Origin: Azospirillum cavernae | Lineage (GTDB): Bacteria; Pseudomonadota; Alphaproteobacteria; Azospirillales; Azospirillaceae | Direction of reading: 5' to 3' | DNA length: 64,000 nt | Assembly: GCF_003590795.1 (NCBI RefSeq) | Contig: NZ_QYUL01000003.1 | Span: 310,001 to 374,000 of the forward strand | Part shown: piece by piece, positions 29,601 to 37,465 of the stretch | Layout of the letters: every line of letters starts with the position of its first letter | Numbering within the stretch: the stretch's first letter is position 1 | Notes under the pieces: generated by a model | The model's database searches: none | Seen by the model: the letters and a program-made list of their open reading frames with translations, nothing else | Told to the model about the DNA's origin: nothing | Translations under genes and position numbers: made by a program

Positions 29601-31603
29601 ATCCGGCCATCCCACACGGCGGCGAAGGCCTCTTGGAAATGGCGCTTGGCGTCGGCAGCGTCGGTCGGCCAGCGGGTGGCGCTGCGCACCGCGAAATCCT
29701 GCACCCACACCGGCTGTTTGGCCCCCAGCGGCGTGACGGCGAACGGCTCCTCGGTGATGACCCGCAGATCCATATGTTCAAGCATCGGCAGCGTGTCGGA
29801 CAGCGCGATGGGGCGGCCAACATGGTGGATGGTGACGTGGAGTTCATCCTCCTCCGCCTCCAACGGGCGACCAAGGTTGATCGAGAAGCCCGATCCGGCC
29901 AACGCCTGTTCGATCCGCCCAATGTCGAACACCGCCTGCGCGGCGCTGTGCGAATCGCGGTAGCCGACCGGGAAGGCGTCGGCGTAGCGCGCGGCGAGCG
30001 CCAACCCGCGCTCCTCGCCATTGGCGTCGATCAGGGCGGCGCGCAGATGGTCGCTCCACCCGCGCGATGTCTGGACCAGACGCTGTTCCAGCGCGCCCAG
30101 ATCCACCGCTGGAATCCCGCCAACCCCGGCCTGGACGATCAGATGCAGCCGCGCCAGCGAACTGTCGCCCAACTGGGTGTAAAAGGCCACGCCGCGCCCG
30201 TTGTAGCTCTCTTCCAGGATCGTCTGGATCTTGCGGCGCAAATCGGTGTCGAAACGATCACGCGGCACAAAGACCAATGCGGACACGAAACGTTCAAAGG
30301 AATCCTTGCGGACGAACAGCGCCAACCGTTGGCGCTCCTGCAAATGCAGAATGCCGAGCGCGGTGTCGAACAACTCGCCGGGCTGGATCTGGAACAGCTC
30401 GTCGCGCGGGTAGGTTTCCAGGATGTTCAGCAGCGCCTTGCCGTCATGACCCTGCGGGTCGAATCCGGCGCGCGTCGCCACGTCGGCGACCTTGCGGCGC
30501 AGGATCGGGATGTCGCGCGGGCTGGCGTTGTAGGCCGAGGCGGTGAACAGGCCGACCAGCAGCCGTTCGCCGATGATGCGGCCCGCCGCGTCGAACCGCT
30601 TGATGAGCACGACGTCGAGCGCCACCGAGCGGTGCACGGTGGAGTCGCGGTTCGCCTTCGTCACCAGCAGCGGGCGCGGCTGGCGCAGGAAGGCGCGCAC
30701 CTCCGGCGACAGGCTGGCGGAATGGCGCAGGCCGTCGAACACGCTGACGTCGTCGTCGCGCAAAACGCCAAGGCCGCTCCCCGCGATCAGCTCCAACCCC
30801 GGCTCGTCGCCGTCGGCGACCCGGTAATCGCGCGCGCCCAAATAGGTGAAATTGTCCGCGTCCATCCAGGCGAGGAAGGCGGCGGCCTCCTCCGCTTCGC
30901 CATCGGGAAGCGCCGCGTGGGCGGCGGTGGTCAAGGCGGCGGATTCGGCGACGCGGCTGCCGATGGTCCGCCAATCCTCCACCGCCGCGCGGACGTCGGC
31001 CAGCACCCCTTCCAGCCCGGCGCGAATGCGCTCCTGCGCCGCCGGATCGCCCACCGGGTTGAGTTGGACATGCATCAGCGATTCCGGGCGGGCGCCGACC
31101 GGCGCGTCGGTTCCCGGCTCATAAAGCCCCGTCACCTCGCCCGCCGCGTCGCGCAGGATCGGCAGAACCGGATGGATCACCAGATGGACGGTCAGCCCCT
31201 GGCGGTGCAGCTCCGCCGTCACCGAATCGACCAGGAACGGCATGTCGTCGTTGACGATTTCAACGATGGTGCGTTGGGCGTGCCACCCGGCTTGCTCGAC
31301 GCGCGGGGTGTAGACGCGGACGGTCGCCGCGCCCGGTTGGCGGCGGCGCGCGGCCTGCCACATGGCCAGCGCCGCGCCGTACAACTGCTCGTCGGGGGTG
31401 TTCACCAGATCGTCGGGCGGGACGTTGGCGTAGAAGTGTCGAACGAACCAATCGACCGTGGCGACGCCGTCGCGGTCGATCCGGTCGCGCACAAGCCCCG
31501 TCACCCGACCAAGCGCGTCGTCGATCCGCCGCCGCAAGTTTCCCGGTTCAGGCAATCCCTGTTCCAACATCGGCTCATCCATGACCACAGCGGTTCGCTT
31601 CAT
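26687..31603 (-). CDS. gdhB: NAD-specific glutamate dehydrogenase, large (about 180 kDa) class
   Basis: This 1638-residue enzyme oxidatively deaminates glutamate to 2-oxoglutarate, feeding the TCA cycle. Its length matches the 1600-residue class found in proteobacteria. The catalytic region shows GGIRWSDRREDFRTEILGL and VIVPVGSKGGFVLKRPP (about residues 830-880), and later GGIGTYIKESGETNAEAGDK in the nucleotide-binding part. ACT-like regulatory segments occupy the long N-terminus. The ATG at 31603 (MKRTAVVMDEP) is chosen; a longer frame reaches 31720 but crosses repeat-rich promoter DNA. It is a single gene. Confidence 0.93.
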   Translation of the reverse strand: MKRTAVVMDEPMLEQGLPEPGNLRRRIDDALGRVTGLVRDRIDRDGVATVDWFVRHFYANVPPDDLVNTPDEQLYGAALAMWQAARRRQPGAATVRVYTPRVEQAGWHAQRTIVEIVNDDMPFLVDSVTAELHRQGLTVHLVIHPVLPILRDAAGEVTGLYEPGTDAPVGARPESLMHVQLNPVGDPAAQERIRAGLEGVLADVRAAVEDWRTIGSRVAESAALTTAAHAALPDGEAEEAAAFLAWMDADNFTYLGARDYRVADGDEPGLELIAGSGLGVLRDDDVSVFDGLRHSASLSPEVRAFLRQPRPLLVTKANRDSTVHRSVALDVVLIKRFDAAGRIIGERLLVGLFTASAYNASPRDIPILRRKVADVATRAGFDPQGHDGKALLNILETYPRDELFQIQPGELFDTALGILHLQERQRLALFVRKDSFERFVSALVFVPRDRFDTDLRRKIQTILEESYNGRGVAFYTQLGDSSLARLHLIVQAGVGGIPAVDLGALEQRLVQTSRGWSDHLRAALIDANGEERGLALAARYADAFPVGYRDSHSAAQAVFDIGRIEQALAGSGFSINLGRPLEAEEDELHVTIHHVGRPIALSDTLPMLEHMDLRVITEEPFAVTPLGAKQPVWVQDFAVRSATRWPTDAADAKRHFQEAFAAVWDGRMEDDGFNRLILRAGLTAREVVVVRAYAKFLKQARFAYAQDTVEATLAAHPDTARLIAQLFAARFDPKNRADEAPILEAIDGALDAVTNLDDDRILRRFVTLVRATLRTNAYQTLPNGQPKPYLSLKFNSGQIDELPLPRPWVEVFVYSPRMEGVHLRGGKVARGGIRWSDRREDFRTEILGLMKAQMVKNTVIVPVGSKGGFVLKRPPPASAGREAFQAEGVECYKLLMRGLLDLTDNLTADGSVMPPADVVRHDGDDPYLVVAADKGTATFSDIANGVSIDHGFWLGDAFASGGSVGYDHKVMGITARGAWESVKRHFRETGLDIQTTDFSVVGVGDMSGDVFGNGMLLSKHIRLLAAFDHRHIFLDPDPNPAASWAERARLFALPRSSWAEYDRALLSKGGMIVERSLKSVELTPEVRACFGVEATHIAPAELMRRLLTAKVDLLWFGGIGTYIKESGETNAEAGDKATDALRVDGRDIRATVIGEGANLGATQRGRIEAARFGANGQGVRLNTDAIDNSAGVDTSDHEVNIKVLLGDVVARGDMTTKQRDVLMAAMTDEVAGLVLADNYRQSQALTIAQAQGPALLEAQARFIRTLEKAGRLNRAIEYLPSDEDLAERMAERRGLTRPELAVLLAYAKITLYDDLLASDLPDDPAMAGDLLAYFPKPLQESQGEAIARHRLRREIVATQVTNSLVNRVGPTFVREMMEKTGLGPADVARAYAITREVFGLRDLWTAIDALDNRVPAAAQDALTLDILALVERSVGWFLVNGDHPLSITAGVASFRPSVDALVADLDRVLDAEEQARLSARATRHSAQGVPDALAQRIAALPVLAAAPDLARVATRTGQPVTAVAAVYVGLGRRFALDWLRDKAQATRAENHWQKQAVAAIVDDLFAHQMELTVRVLESAATTDGQDGAEGWIARWTAGRRAAVERIEPLIAELRGQSAVDLPMLTVASRQLRGLTSGA

Positions 31604-31680
31604 CGTCTGACGTCCAGCCCATTGCCTGCGCGCGCCGCGTCCAGGGGTTGGACCGGCGCGGCGACTATCCGCCGAACCAA

Positions 31681-31740
31681 TGAACAGGAATGCGACCAGA
31701 TATGAACAGCCCGTCAGCAACTGTGCACAGCTTTGAACAG
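31681..31740. promoter_or_regulatory. Three TGAACAG repeats upstream of the glutamate dehydrogenase gene
   Basis: TGAACAG occurs at 31681-31687, 31703-31709 and 31734-31740, and a CTGTGCACAG palindrome lies at 31721-31730 between the last two. The cluster lies 78-137 bases upstream of the chosen start, where the promoter should be. The spacings, about 22 and 31 bases, are close to whole helical turns. A regulator binding site is suspected but no family is recognised. Confidence 0.35.
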
Positions 31741-31762
31741 ATCGCGCAGGACGGGCTTTGGT

Positions 31763-32836
31763 TTATTGAAAAACCGGGGCGAACAGCAGCCCGCCTTGAG
31801 TCCAGGGTCGGTTCGCCCCGCGCTCCAACCCGAAGGGGGAGCGGGAGCCGAGATTCCGTTCAAAAATCTCGCCGTAATTGCCAACCTGGACGATGGCCTG
31901 ATAGGCCCAATCCGGGCGCAGGCCAATTTTCCGAGCGGCGTCGGGCAGGCCGTCGAGCAGGCGTTGCACCTCGCTGTTGCCGGTGATGCGCAGGAAACCG
32001 GCGTTTTCCCCGGTGACGCCCGCGTCTTCAGCCAGGAACAGCGCGAACATCGTCCAGCGGATCGCCGTCAGCCATTGCCGGTCGCGGTTGGACGCCACCG
32101 GGGCCACCGGCTCGCGCGAGGGAACCGGGGCGGCGGTGATGAGCAGCCCGTCGCGGTTCCCCTCCAGCCCGCGCAACGCGGTGGTCAGGATCGCCCGGTC
32201 GATGGACAGCGCGTTGCACTCCCGCCCGATGAAGGCCTGCAAGGCGTCCGGCCAAGTCGGAAACAGCCGCAGCGTCCACAGCGGCTTGTCCCCCCGCGCC
32301 AGATACGCCTCCAGCGCGGCGTGCGAGGTGGTCGCCGACGGGGTGCAGATCGTCGCCTCGCCGCCGTCCAACGGCGAGCGTCCGTCAGCGCGGCGCCACG
32401 CGGCGATTCCCTGTTCGTCGTGAAAGACCGGCGGGCCGAAATCGACCGGATAGCCCGCGTCCCGCGTCAGCGTCCACGAGGTTTGGGCGAAGGACACGTC
32501 AACGTCGCCCGCCGCGATGGCGGCGAACTCCTGCGGTTTGGACAGGCGACGGATCTCAACCGCGTCGGCCTTGCCCAGCACGGCGGCGGCGAGCGCCCGG
32601 CACAGATCGACCATGAAGCCGACCGGACGCCCGGCCTTGTCGTTGGCGGCGAATCCGGGGTTGTAGGACACGCCGCAGCGCAGCACCCCGCGCCGTTCAA
32701 TCTCGGCGACGACGCCGCCATCCTCGCGCCCTGCCGCCGGGAACGGCGATGACGGATCGGCGGCGGCAGCACCGGCCAACGCCGTCCACAGCCCGCCCGC
32801 CAGAGCCAAGGCGGTCATTACGCGGCGCCAATCCAT
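31763..32836 (-). CDS. Polar amino-acid binding protein (AapJ-like, SBP family 3)
   Basis: This 357-residue periplasmic protein has a signal peptide (MDWRRVMTALALAGG to about AAAADP). The mature part opens GVLRCGVSYNPGFAANDKAG and contains GFMVDLCRALAAAVLG, both typical of general amino-acid binding proteins such as AapJ. No permease or ATPase gene accompanies it. Instead it is divergent, 155 bases away, from the TorS-like kinase gene. It may therefore feed a distant ABC importer or act as a ligand sensor for that kinase (inference). The ATG at 32836 gives the signal peptide. Confidence 0.85.
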   Translation of the reverse strand: MDWRRVMTALALAGGLWTALAGAAAADPSSPFPAAGREDGGVVAEIERRGVLRCGVSYNPGFAANDKAGRPVGFMVDLCRALAAAVLGKADAVEIRRLSKPQEFAAIAAGDVDVSFAQTSWTLTRDAGYPVDFGPPVFHDEQGIAAWRRADGRSPLDGGEATICTPSATTSHAALEAYLARGDKPLWTLRLFPTWPDALQAFIGRECNALSIDRAILTTALRGLEGNRDGLLITAAPVPSREPVAPVASNRDRQWLTAIRWTMFALFLAEDAGVTGENAGFLRITGNSEVQRLLDGLPDAARKIGLRPDWAYQAIVQVGNYGEIFERNLGSRSPFGLERGANRPWTQGGLLFAPVFQ

Positions 32837-32873
32837 GATCCGCCTGTTCCCCCCACACCACAAAGCCCAAAGT

Positions 32874-32905
32874 CCCAATGTTTCAAAGCCCCAATGTCCC
32901 AAAGC
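32874..32905. repeat. Two-copy 16-base tandem repeat
   Basis: CCCAATGTTTCAAAGC (32874-32889) is followed directly by CCCAATGTCCCAAAGC (32890-32905), differing at two bases. A degenerate third unit precedes them. It lies in the divergent promoter region between the binding protein and TorS-like kinase genes. It could be a regulatory repeat or slippage-derived DNA. Confidence 0.5.
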
Positions 32906-32991
32906 GATGACGCGACCCGCAAGACCGCTATGATACGCTCAGGCGCGGCGCGGGGGAAAGCCGTGCTGGACGAAGGGCGAGCGGGAACGGA

Positions 32992-35900
32992 ATGACCGAC
33001 AGGACAGGGCCAAGCAACCAGGACGGCGTGCAGAGCGATGGGCAGACGCGCGGCGGCTTGTTCCGCATCGGCGTCGGCGCCCGGCTGTTCGGGGCCTTGG
33101 CCTTCAACGGCTTGGTCGCGTTGTTGATCGGGCTTGGCGCCTACGTCGCCTTCGACGGCCTGCACGCGGGCATCACGCGGGTGACGTCGGAACGCTTTCC
33201 CGCCGTCGTCGCCGCCGCCCGGTTGGAGCGTCAGCACCAGCGGATCATGCGCAGCCTGGAACAATTGGCCCTGTCCAACGACAATTCCGGTCGCGAAACC
33301 ATCAATCAAGGGCTGTCCGACCAGTTGGCGGGCTATGATCGGCTGTTGGCGGAGCTGGACGCCGGGGACAGCCGCCCGGCCCAGCGCATCGCCAGCCTGA
33401 AGCAGCAGCGCGACGAGATCCTGCGGCTGCGCGAGGCCATTGATCGGGGGGTGAGCGCCCGCATCGCCGCCCGGCGCGGCTTGACCGACCGTGACCGCGA
33501 CGTGCGGCAACTGGCCGACGGGCTGGCCGACCCGGCCTTGCGCGGACAGCCGGACGCCGCCGTGCAACGCTGGCTGGTCCTGGCGGAGCGGCTGCTGTTC
33601 CTCACCGCGTCGGTCCACCAGACGGAAAACAGCTTTGGCTTGGCCCGGCTGAAGGACGGCGCGTCGGCGCAACTGGCGGCCCTGTCCGACCGCGCCGACC
33701 TGCCCGCCGCGACGCAGGAGCGGGCCGAGCGGTTGATCGAGGGCATGCGCGCGGTGGTGGAGGGCGAACGGTCGGTCTTCCGCCAGCGTCAGGCCGAATT
33801 GCAGGCGTCGGAAACCCTGACCGGCCTGATCGACCGCGCCAATCAGGTGTCGCTGGTCAACACCGGCCTCAACACCGGCATCTTTGTCGAACAGACCCGC
33901 GCGGCGGAGGACAGCCGCCAGCAGATCATCGAGGTGTCCACCACCTACACCCGCCTGTTTTTCGCCTCGGTCGGGGTGGTGGCGCTGGGCATGATCCTGT
34001 CCTTCGTCTATGTCCGGCGCAAGGTGCTGGCCCGGCTGTGGGCGGTCAGCGAGGCGATCCGCGACCGCACGGCGGGGGGCAGCGCCGAAATTCCGGCCAG
34101 CGGCGCCGACGAAATCGGCGAGCTGGCCCGCGCCCTGCGCTTTTACATCCACGAAACCGGCGTGAAGAGCGAGGCGCTGCGCCGCAACGAGCAATGGCTG
34201 CGCACGGTGCTGGAGGCCGCGCCGGTGCCGCTGGTGATCTCGGGCCGGGAGGACGGACAGATCCGCTTCGTCAACCGCCGCGCCGCCGATCTGTTCGGCG
34301 TGCGCGAGGCCAGCGCCCTGTTGGGCCGCCCGGCGTCCAGCGTCTGGTCGGCCCCGGCGGTGCGCGAGGCGTTCGTCCGTCAAGTCATCCAAACCGGCCA
34401 CGCCCTGGACGTGGAGGCCGAGCTGGTGACGGAATCGGGCTGGACCATCTGGGGCCTGCTGTCCGGCATCGCCTTTGAGTTCCAGGGCGAAGAGGTGTTG
34501 CTGAGTTCGGTGGTGGACATCACCCGCCGCCGCGAGGCCGAAGAGATGCTGCGGCGGACGCAAGCCTTCCTCGACGCCGTGATCGACAATGTGCCGAGCG
34601 TGCTTTACGTGCTGGACGGCGACAGCGGGCAGGTCGTGCTGTGGAACCGCGCGGCGGAGGAGGCGTTTGGGGCCAGCCGCTCCACCATCCAAAACCGCCC
34701 GTTGGTCGAGACGCTGGGCGAGGAGACGGGGCGCGCGTTGGCGGGCGGGGAGGCCGGGGCCTTGCGCTCCCTCGGCATCGAAGAGCTGGTGTTGACGCGC
34801 GACGGCGACACGGCGGTGTTCGCCCTGCAACGCCACCCCTTTGAATGGTCCGGCGACGGGCGTTGTCACATCATCTGCATCGCCAACGACATCACCGCCT
34901 CGCGCCGGGCGCGGGAGGAGTTGCGTCAGGCCAAGGAGCGGGCGGAGCGCGCCGACGCCGCCAAAACCGAATTTCTCGCCACCGTCAGCCACGAGATGCG
35001 GACGCCGCTGAACGGCATCCTCGGCCTGTGCCGCCTGCTGCTGACCGGGCGGCTGGATCCGGGGGAACGGCGTTACGCCGTGTCGATCATGCGCTGCGGC
35101 CATGGCCTGCTCGATCAGGTCAACGACATTCTGGATCTGCGCAAGATCGAAGACGGCAAGCTGGACCTTGACCCCGCCCCCTGCGCCATCCTGCCGGTGC
35201 TGGAGGAGGTGGTGGCGACGGTCGAAAGCCTCGCCAACGAAAAGGGCATCGCGCTGGATCTGGACATCGCCCCGGAGGTGCCGGAGCTGGTGGTGCTGGA
35301 CCGCCAGCGGTTGCGGCAAATCCTGGTCAATCTGGTCGGCAACGCCATCAAATTCACCGAACGCGGCGGCGTCGATCTGCGGGTCGGGCTGGACCGCGAG
35401 CCGGATGGCGGCGAGGCGCTGGTGATGAGCGTGCGCGACACCGGCATCGGCATTCCCGCCGACCGCCGTGCCGCCATCTTTGAAAAGCTGGAGCAGGCCG
35501 ACGCCACCATCGCCCGGCGTTTTGGCGGCAGCGGGCTGGGGCTGGCCATCGTCCGCCATCTGCTGGACGCCATGCAGGGCCGCGTCGCGGTGGACAGCGT
35601 GGTCGGGCTGGGCAGCCTGTTCACCGTGACCATCCCGCTGGTCCGGGTGGAGGCGCCGACCCTGCCGACGGCGCCGGGGCGGCTGTTGCCGATCCACATG
35701 GTGCGCTCGCTGGCGTTGCTGCTGGTGGAGGACGACGCGATCAACCGCGAGGTGGCGATGGGCCTGCTGTCGGACGCGGGCCACCGCATCACAATCGCCG
35801 AAACCGGGGAAAAGGCGCTGGATTTGGCGGCGCGGCGGCGGTTCGACGCCATTTTGCTGGACATCCGCCTGCCCGACATCGACGGGCCGGAGGTCGCCCG

Positions 35901-36468
35901 CCGCATCCGCGCCTTGCCCGACGAGGCGCACGCGCTGGTCCCCATCGTCGCGGTGACGGCGAATGTCTTCGCAGCCGACCGCGCCCGCTATCTGGCCGCC
36001 GGGATCGACGCGGTGATCGAAAAGCCGATCTTCCCGGAACGGCTGATGCATCTGCTGTCCAACACCGTCGGGCGGCGGATGGAGATCGACGACGCCCCGC
36101 CGGAACCGCCCCGTCCCAGCGCGCCGGCGGACGCCATGGTCAGCGCGGAGATCCTGGACCGCTACGTCCAATCCCTTGGCCCGGCCCGCTTCGCCACCAT
36201 CCGGGGCCTGCTGCTGGACGCGGCGGCGGAAGGCTTGCCGCGTCTGGCCGCGCCCGACACCGACGACGCCGATCTGGAGGACATCGCCCACCGTCTGGCC
36301 GGGGCGGCGAGCCATTTCGGCCTGACCGGCTTTGTCGGCGTGATGCGCGCCATCGAGGACGGCGTCCGCGAAGGCCGCCGCGCCGAAGCCCAAGCGCTGG
36401 CCGCCGCCGCCGAAGACGGCTTCACCCAAGCCCTGGCCGCCATGGACGCCCGCTGCGCCGAGATTTAA
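32992..36468 (+). CDS. TorS-like hybrid sensor kinase with HPt domain
   Basis: This 1158-residue membrane kinase has a first hydrophobic segment (about 28-50), a long helical periplasmic sensor (about 51-320, helix-rich as in TorS), a second segment (about 321-343), HAMP, two PAS modules (about 402-640), HisKA with H667 in TVSHEMRTPLNG, the ATPase domain (GGSGLGLAIVRHLL), a receiver (D957 in LLDIRLPDIDG) and an HPt domain (H1100 in IAHRLAGAASHFG). TorS senses a ligand through the periplasmic protein TorT. Here a binding protein is encoded divergently next door, and a TorR-like regulator lies at 47454. Confidence 0.88.
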   Translation: MTDRTGPSNQDGVQSDGQTRGGLFRIGVGARLFGALAFNGLVALLIGLGAYVAFDGLHAGITRVTSERFPAVVAAARLERQHQRIMRSLEQLALSNDNSGRETINQGLSDQLAGYDRLLAELDAGDSRPAQRIASLKQQRDEILRLREAIDRGVSARIAARRGLTDRDRDVRQLADGLADPALRGQPDAAVQRWLVLAERLLFLTASVHQTENSFGLARLKDGASAQLAALSDRADLPAATQERAERLIEGMRAVVEGERSVFRQRQAELQASETLTGLIDRANQVSLVNTGLNTGIFVEQTRAAEDSRQQIIEVSTTYTRLFFASVGVVALGMILSFVYVRRKVLARLWAVSEAIRDRTAGGSAEIPASGADEIGELARALRFYIHETGVKSEALRRNEQWLRTVLEAAPVPLVISGREDGQIRFVNRRAADLFGVREASALLGRPASSVWSAPAVREAFVRQVIQTGHALDVEAELVTESGWTIWGLLSGIAFEFQGEEVLLSSVVDITRRREAEEMLRRTQAFLDAVIDNVPSVLYVLDGDSGQVVLWNRAAEEAFGASRSTIQNRPLVETLGEETGRALAGGEAGALRSLGIEELVLTRDGDTAVFALQRHPFEWSGDGRCHIICIANDITASRRAREELRQAKERAERADAAKTEFLATVSHEMRTPLNGILGLCRLLLTGRLDPGERRYAVSIMRCGHGLLDQVNDILDLRKIEDGKLDLDPAPCAILPVLEEVVATVESLANEKGIALDLDIAPEVPELVVLDRQRLRQILVNLVGNAIKFTERGGVDLRVGLDREPDGGEALVMSVRDTGIGIPADRRAAIFEKLEQADATIARRFGGSGLGLAIVRHLLDAMQGRVAVDSVVGLGSLFTVTIPLVRVEAPTLPTAPGRLLPIHMVRSLALLLVEDDAINREVAMGLLSDAGHRITIAETGEKALDLAARRRFDAILLDIRLPDIDGPEVARRIRALPDEAHALVPIVAVTANVFAADRARYLAAGIDAVIEKPIFPERLMHLLSNTVGRRMEIDDAPPEPPRPSAPADAMVSAEILDRYVQSLGPARFATIRGLLLDAAAEGLPRLAAPDTDDADLEDIAHRLAGAASHFGLTGFVGVMRAIEDGVREGRRAEAQALAAAAEDGFTQALAAMDARCAEI

Positions 36469-36469
36469 C

Positions 36470-36734
36470 CCTCTCCTCCCCCGGGGAGAGGGCTACAGTA
36501 TTCACACATTTAGCAATCGCGGTAAGCATCTGGAACTGAAGGGAAAAGCCCCTCTCCCCTCGCGGGAGAGGGGTTGGGGTGAGGGGGCGGAAGCTAAGAT
36601 TTCTAACGGCTTTCAGCCGTCTGCACCCCTCATCCCAACCCTTCTCCCGCAGGGGGAGAAGGGCTTTTCTTTCCAAACAGGACCTTACCGTCCCGCAACA
36701 CGTGTGAATGCCATAGCCTCCCCCGGAGAGAGGG
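36470..36734. repeat. Composite inverted repeat, MITE-like
   Basis: The ends are imperfect inverted copies of each other. The left (36470-36513) reads CCCTCTCC, then GGGAGAGGGCTACAGTATTC and ACACA; the right (36696-36734), complemented, reads CCCTCTCTCC, then GGCTATGGCATTCACAC. Inside is a second inverted pair of about 31 bases (36550-36588 and 36625-36656, GGGTTGGG core) related to the repeat at 2445-2547. No ORF is contained. The nested symmetry and terminal inverted repeats suggest a non-autonomous mobile element or an intergenic repeat family. It directly follows the kinase stop codon. Confidence 0.65.
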
Positions 36735-36761
36735 CAAGGACCGCGCCGGACCAAACCCCCG

Positions 36762-37010
36762 TCATTGCACCGCCTTGTCCACCGCCCGCCCGGCTTTTTC
36801 CCCCGGGCCGGGCGGCACCACGGCGTCTTTCAGCCGTTGGGCGGCATCGTCCACCGCCTTGCCGGTTTTTTCCGCCGGTCCTTCCTCCGAACAGGCGGCG
36901 AGCGCCAGCAGGGGCAGCGCCAGAACCGGCAGGGTCAGCGCGGGCGCGGTCAACAGGGGGGCGATCATCAGGGGCATGGTCAGCCCAACGGCGCGCAGCA
37001 GGGAACGCAT
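36762..37010 (-). CDS. Small putative lipoprotein
   Basis: This 82-residue protein has a hydrophobic N-terminus (MRSLLRAVGLTMPLMIAPLL onward) ending in a lipobox-like LALAACSEEG, so the mature protein would be lipid-anchored and only about 45 residues long. The mature part contains an internal duplication, PAEKTGKAVDDAAQ and PGEKAGRAVDKAVQ. The ATG at 37010 follows GGAG with a six-base gap; a TTG at 37022 overlaps that site. It recalls small entericidin-like lipoproteins in size only. Function unknown. Confidence 0.6.
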   Translation of the reverse strand: MRSLLRAVGLTMPLMIAPLLTAPALTLPVLALPLLALAACSEEGPAEKTGKAVDDAAQRLKDAVVPPGPGEKAGRAVDKAVQ

Positions 37011-37259
37011 GGCGGTCTCCAATCCTCAACCGATCAGCCCCGCCGGAACGCCATCGCCCGGCTTGTCGGCCCTGATCGTTGAAAGAAACACCCCAAACCC
37101 CCAGTCGGCCCGTCCCTCTGCCTTTTTCCCAATGCTGAGAGAGCCGAGCAGGGGCGAACGTTGCGTGAGGTTTCAGGTCGAAAACTGCCCATCACTCATC
37201 CCAAAAAACCACCCATGCCTTATCCCCTCTCAACCATGCCGCCAACGCACGGGGCATTT
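37011..37259. other. Left flank of the AT-rich insert, no gene seen
   Basis: This stretch is between the lipoprotein start and the structured RNA candidate. Base composition moves from GC-rich genome-like DNA to AT-rich insert DNA near 37250. No coding frame, tRNA or integrase-type attachment site was recognised. A promoter for the downstream RNA should lie at its right end, but no clear boxes could be picked by eye. Confidence 0.4.
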
Positions 37260-37444
37260 CTATCCTTTAATGATGAGCTTGCACTCGCATACCTCTAAGG
37301 ATAGTATAGCTAGGTGCGGGCGGAGCAGCGCCCTTTGGTGCTGCTGGCTCCCTTTTGGGGTCTTGCTTAGTGACCAGAGGAAACTCTAGCATAAGTGCTT
37401 TCCTCATGTAGGAAATAGCTATTCAGTTAATTGCGCCCGCACTT
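37260..37444 (+). ncRNA. Structured RNA candidate upstream of the SLATT-RT genes
   Basis: Several helices can be drawn without overlap. An outer stem of 11 bp pairs 37312-37322 (AGGTGCGGGCG) with 37434-37444 (CGCCCGCACTT, one G-U). It encloses a 9-bp hairpin (AGCAGCGCC 37324-37332 with GGTGCTGCT 37337-37345, loop CTTT), a GGTC/GACC stem (37359-37375) and a TTTCC/GGAAA hairpin (37399-37415). Another stem-loop precedes it (CTATCCTT 37260-37267 with AAGGATAG 37297-37304). The GC-rich helices stand out in AT-rich DNA. Reverse transcriptases of defence systems often use such an upstream RNA (family knowledge); the template role is inference. Confidence 0.6.
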
Positions 37445-37465
37445 TTCTATTTTTAAAGGTGTTTT

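Noticed and set aside
26660-31705. 1681-codon plus-strand frame opposite the glutamate dehydrogenase gene
   Set aside because: It lacks any domain signature and mirrors a full-length NAD-glutamate dehydrogenase on the other strand.
32818-36429. 1203-codon minus-strand frame opposite the TorS-like kinase
   Set aside because: It is a shadow of the kinase gene; the sequence is low in hydrophobic residues and has no family match.
36470-36734. CRISPR-like repeat array
   Set aside because: The repeats are nested inverted repeats, not evenly spaced direct repeats with unique spacers, and no cas gene is present.
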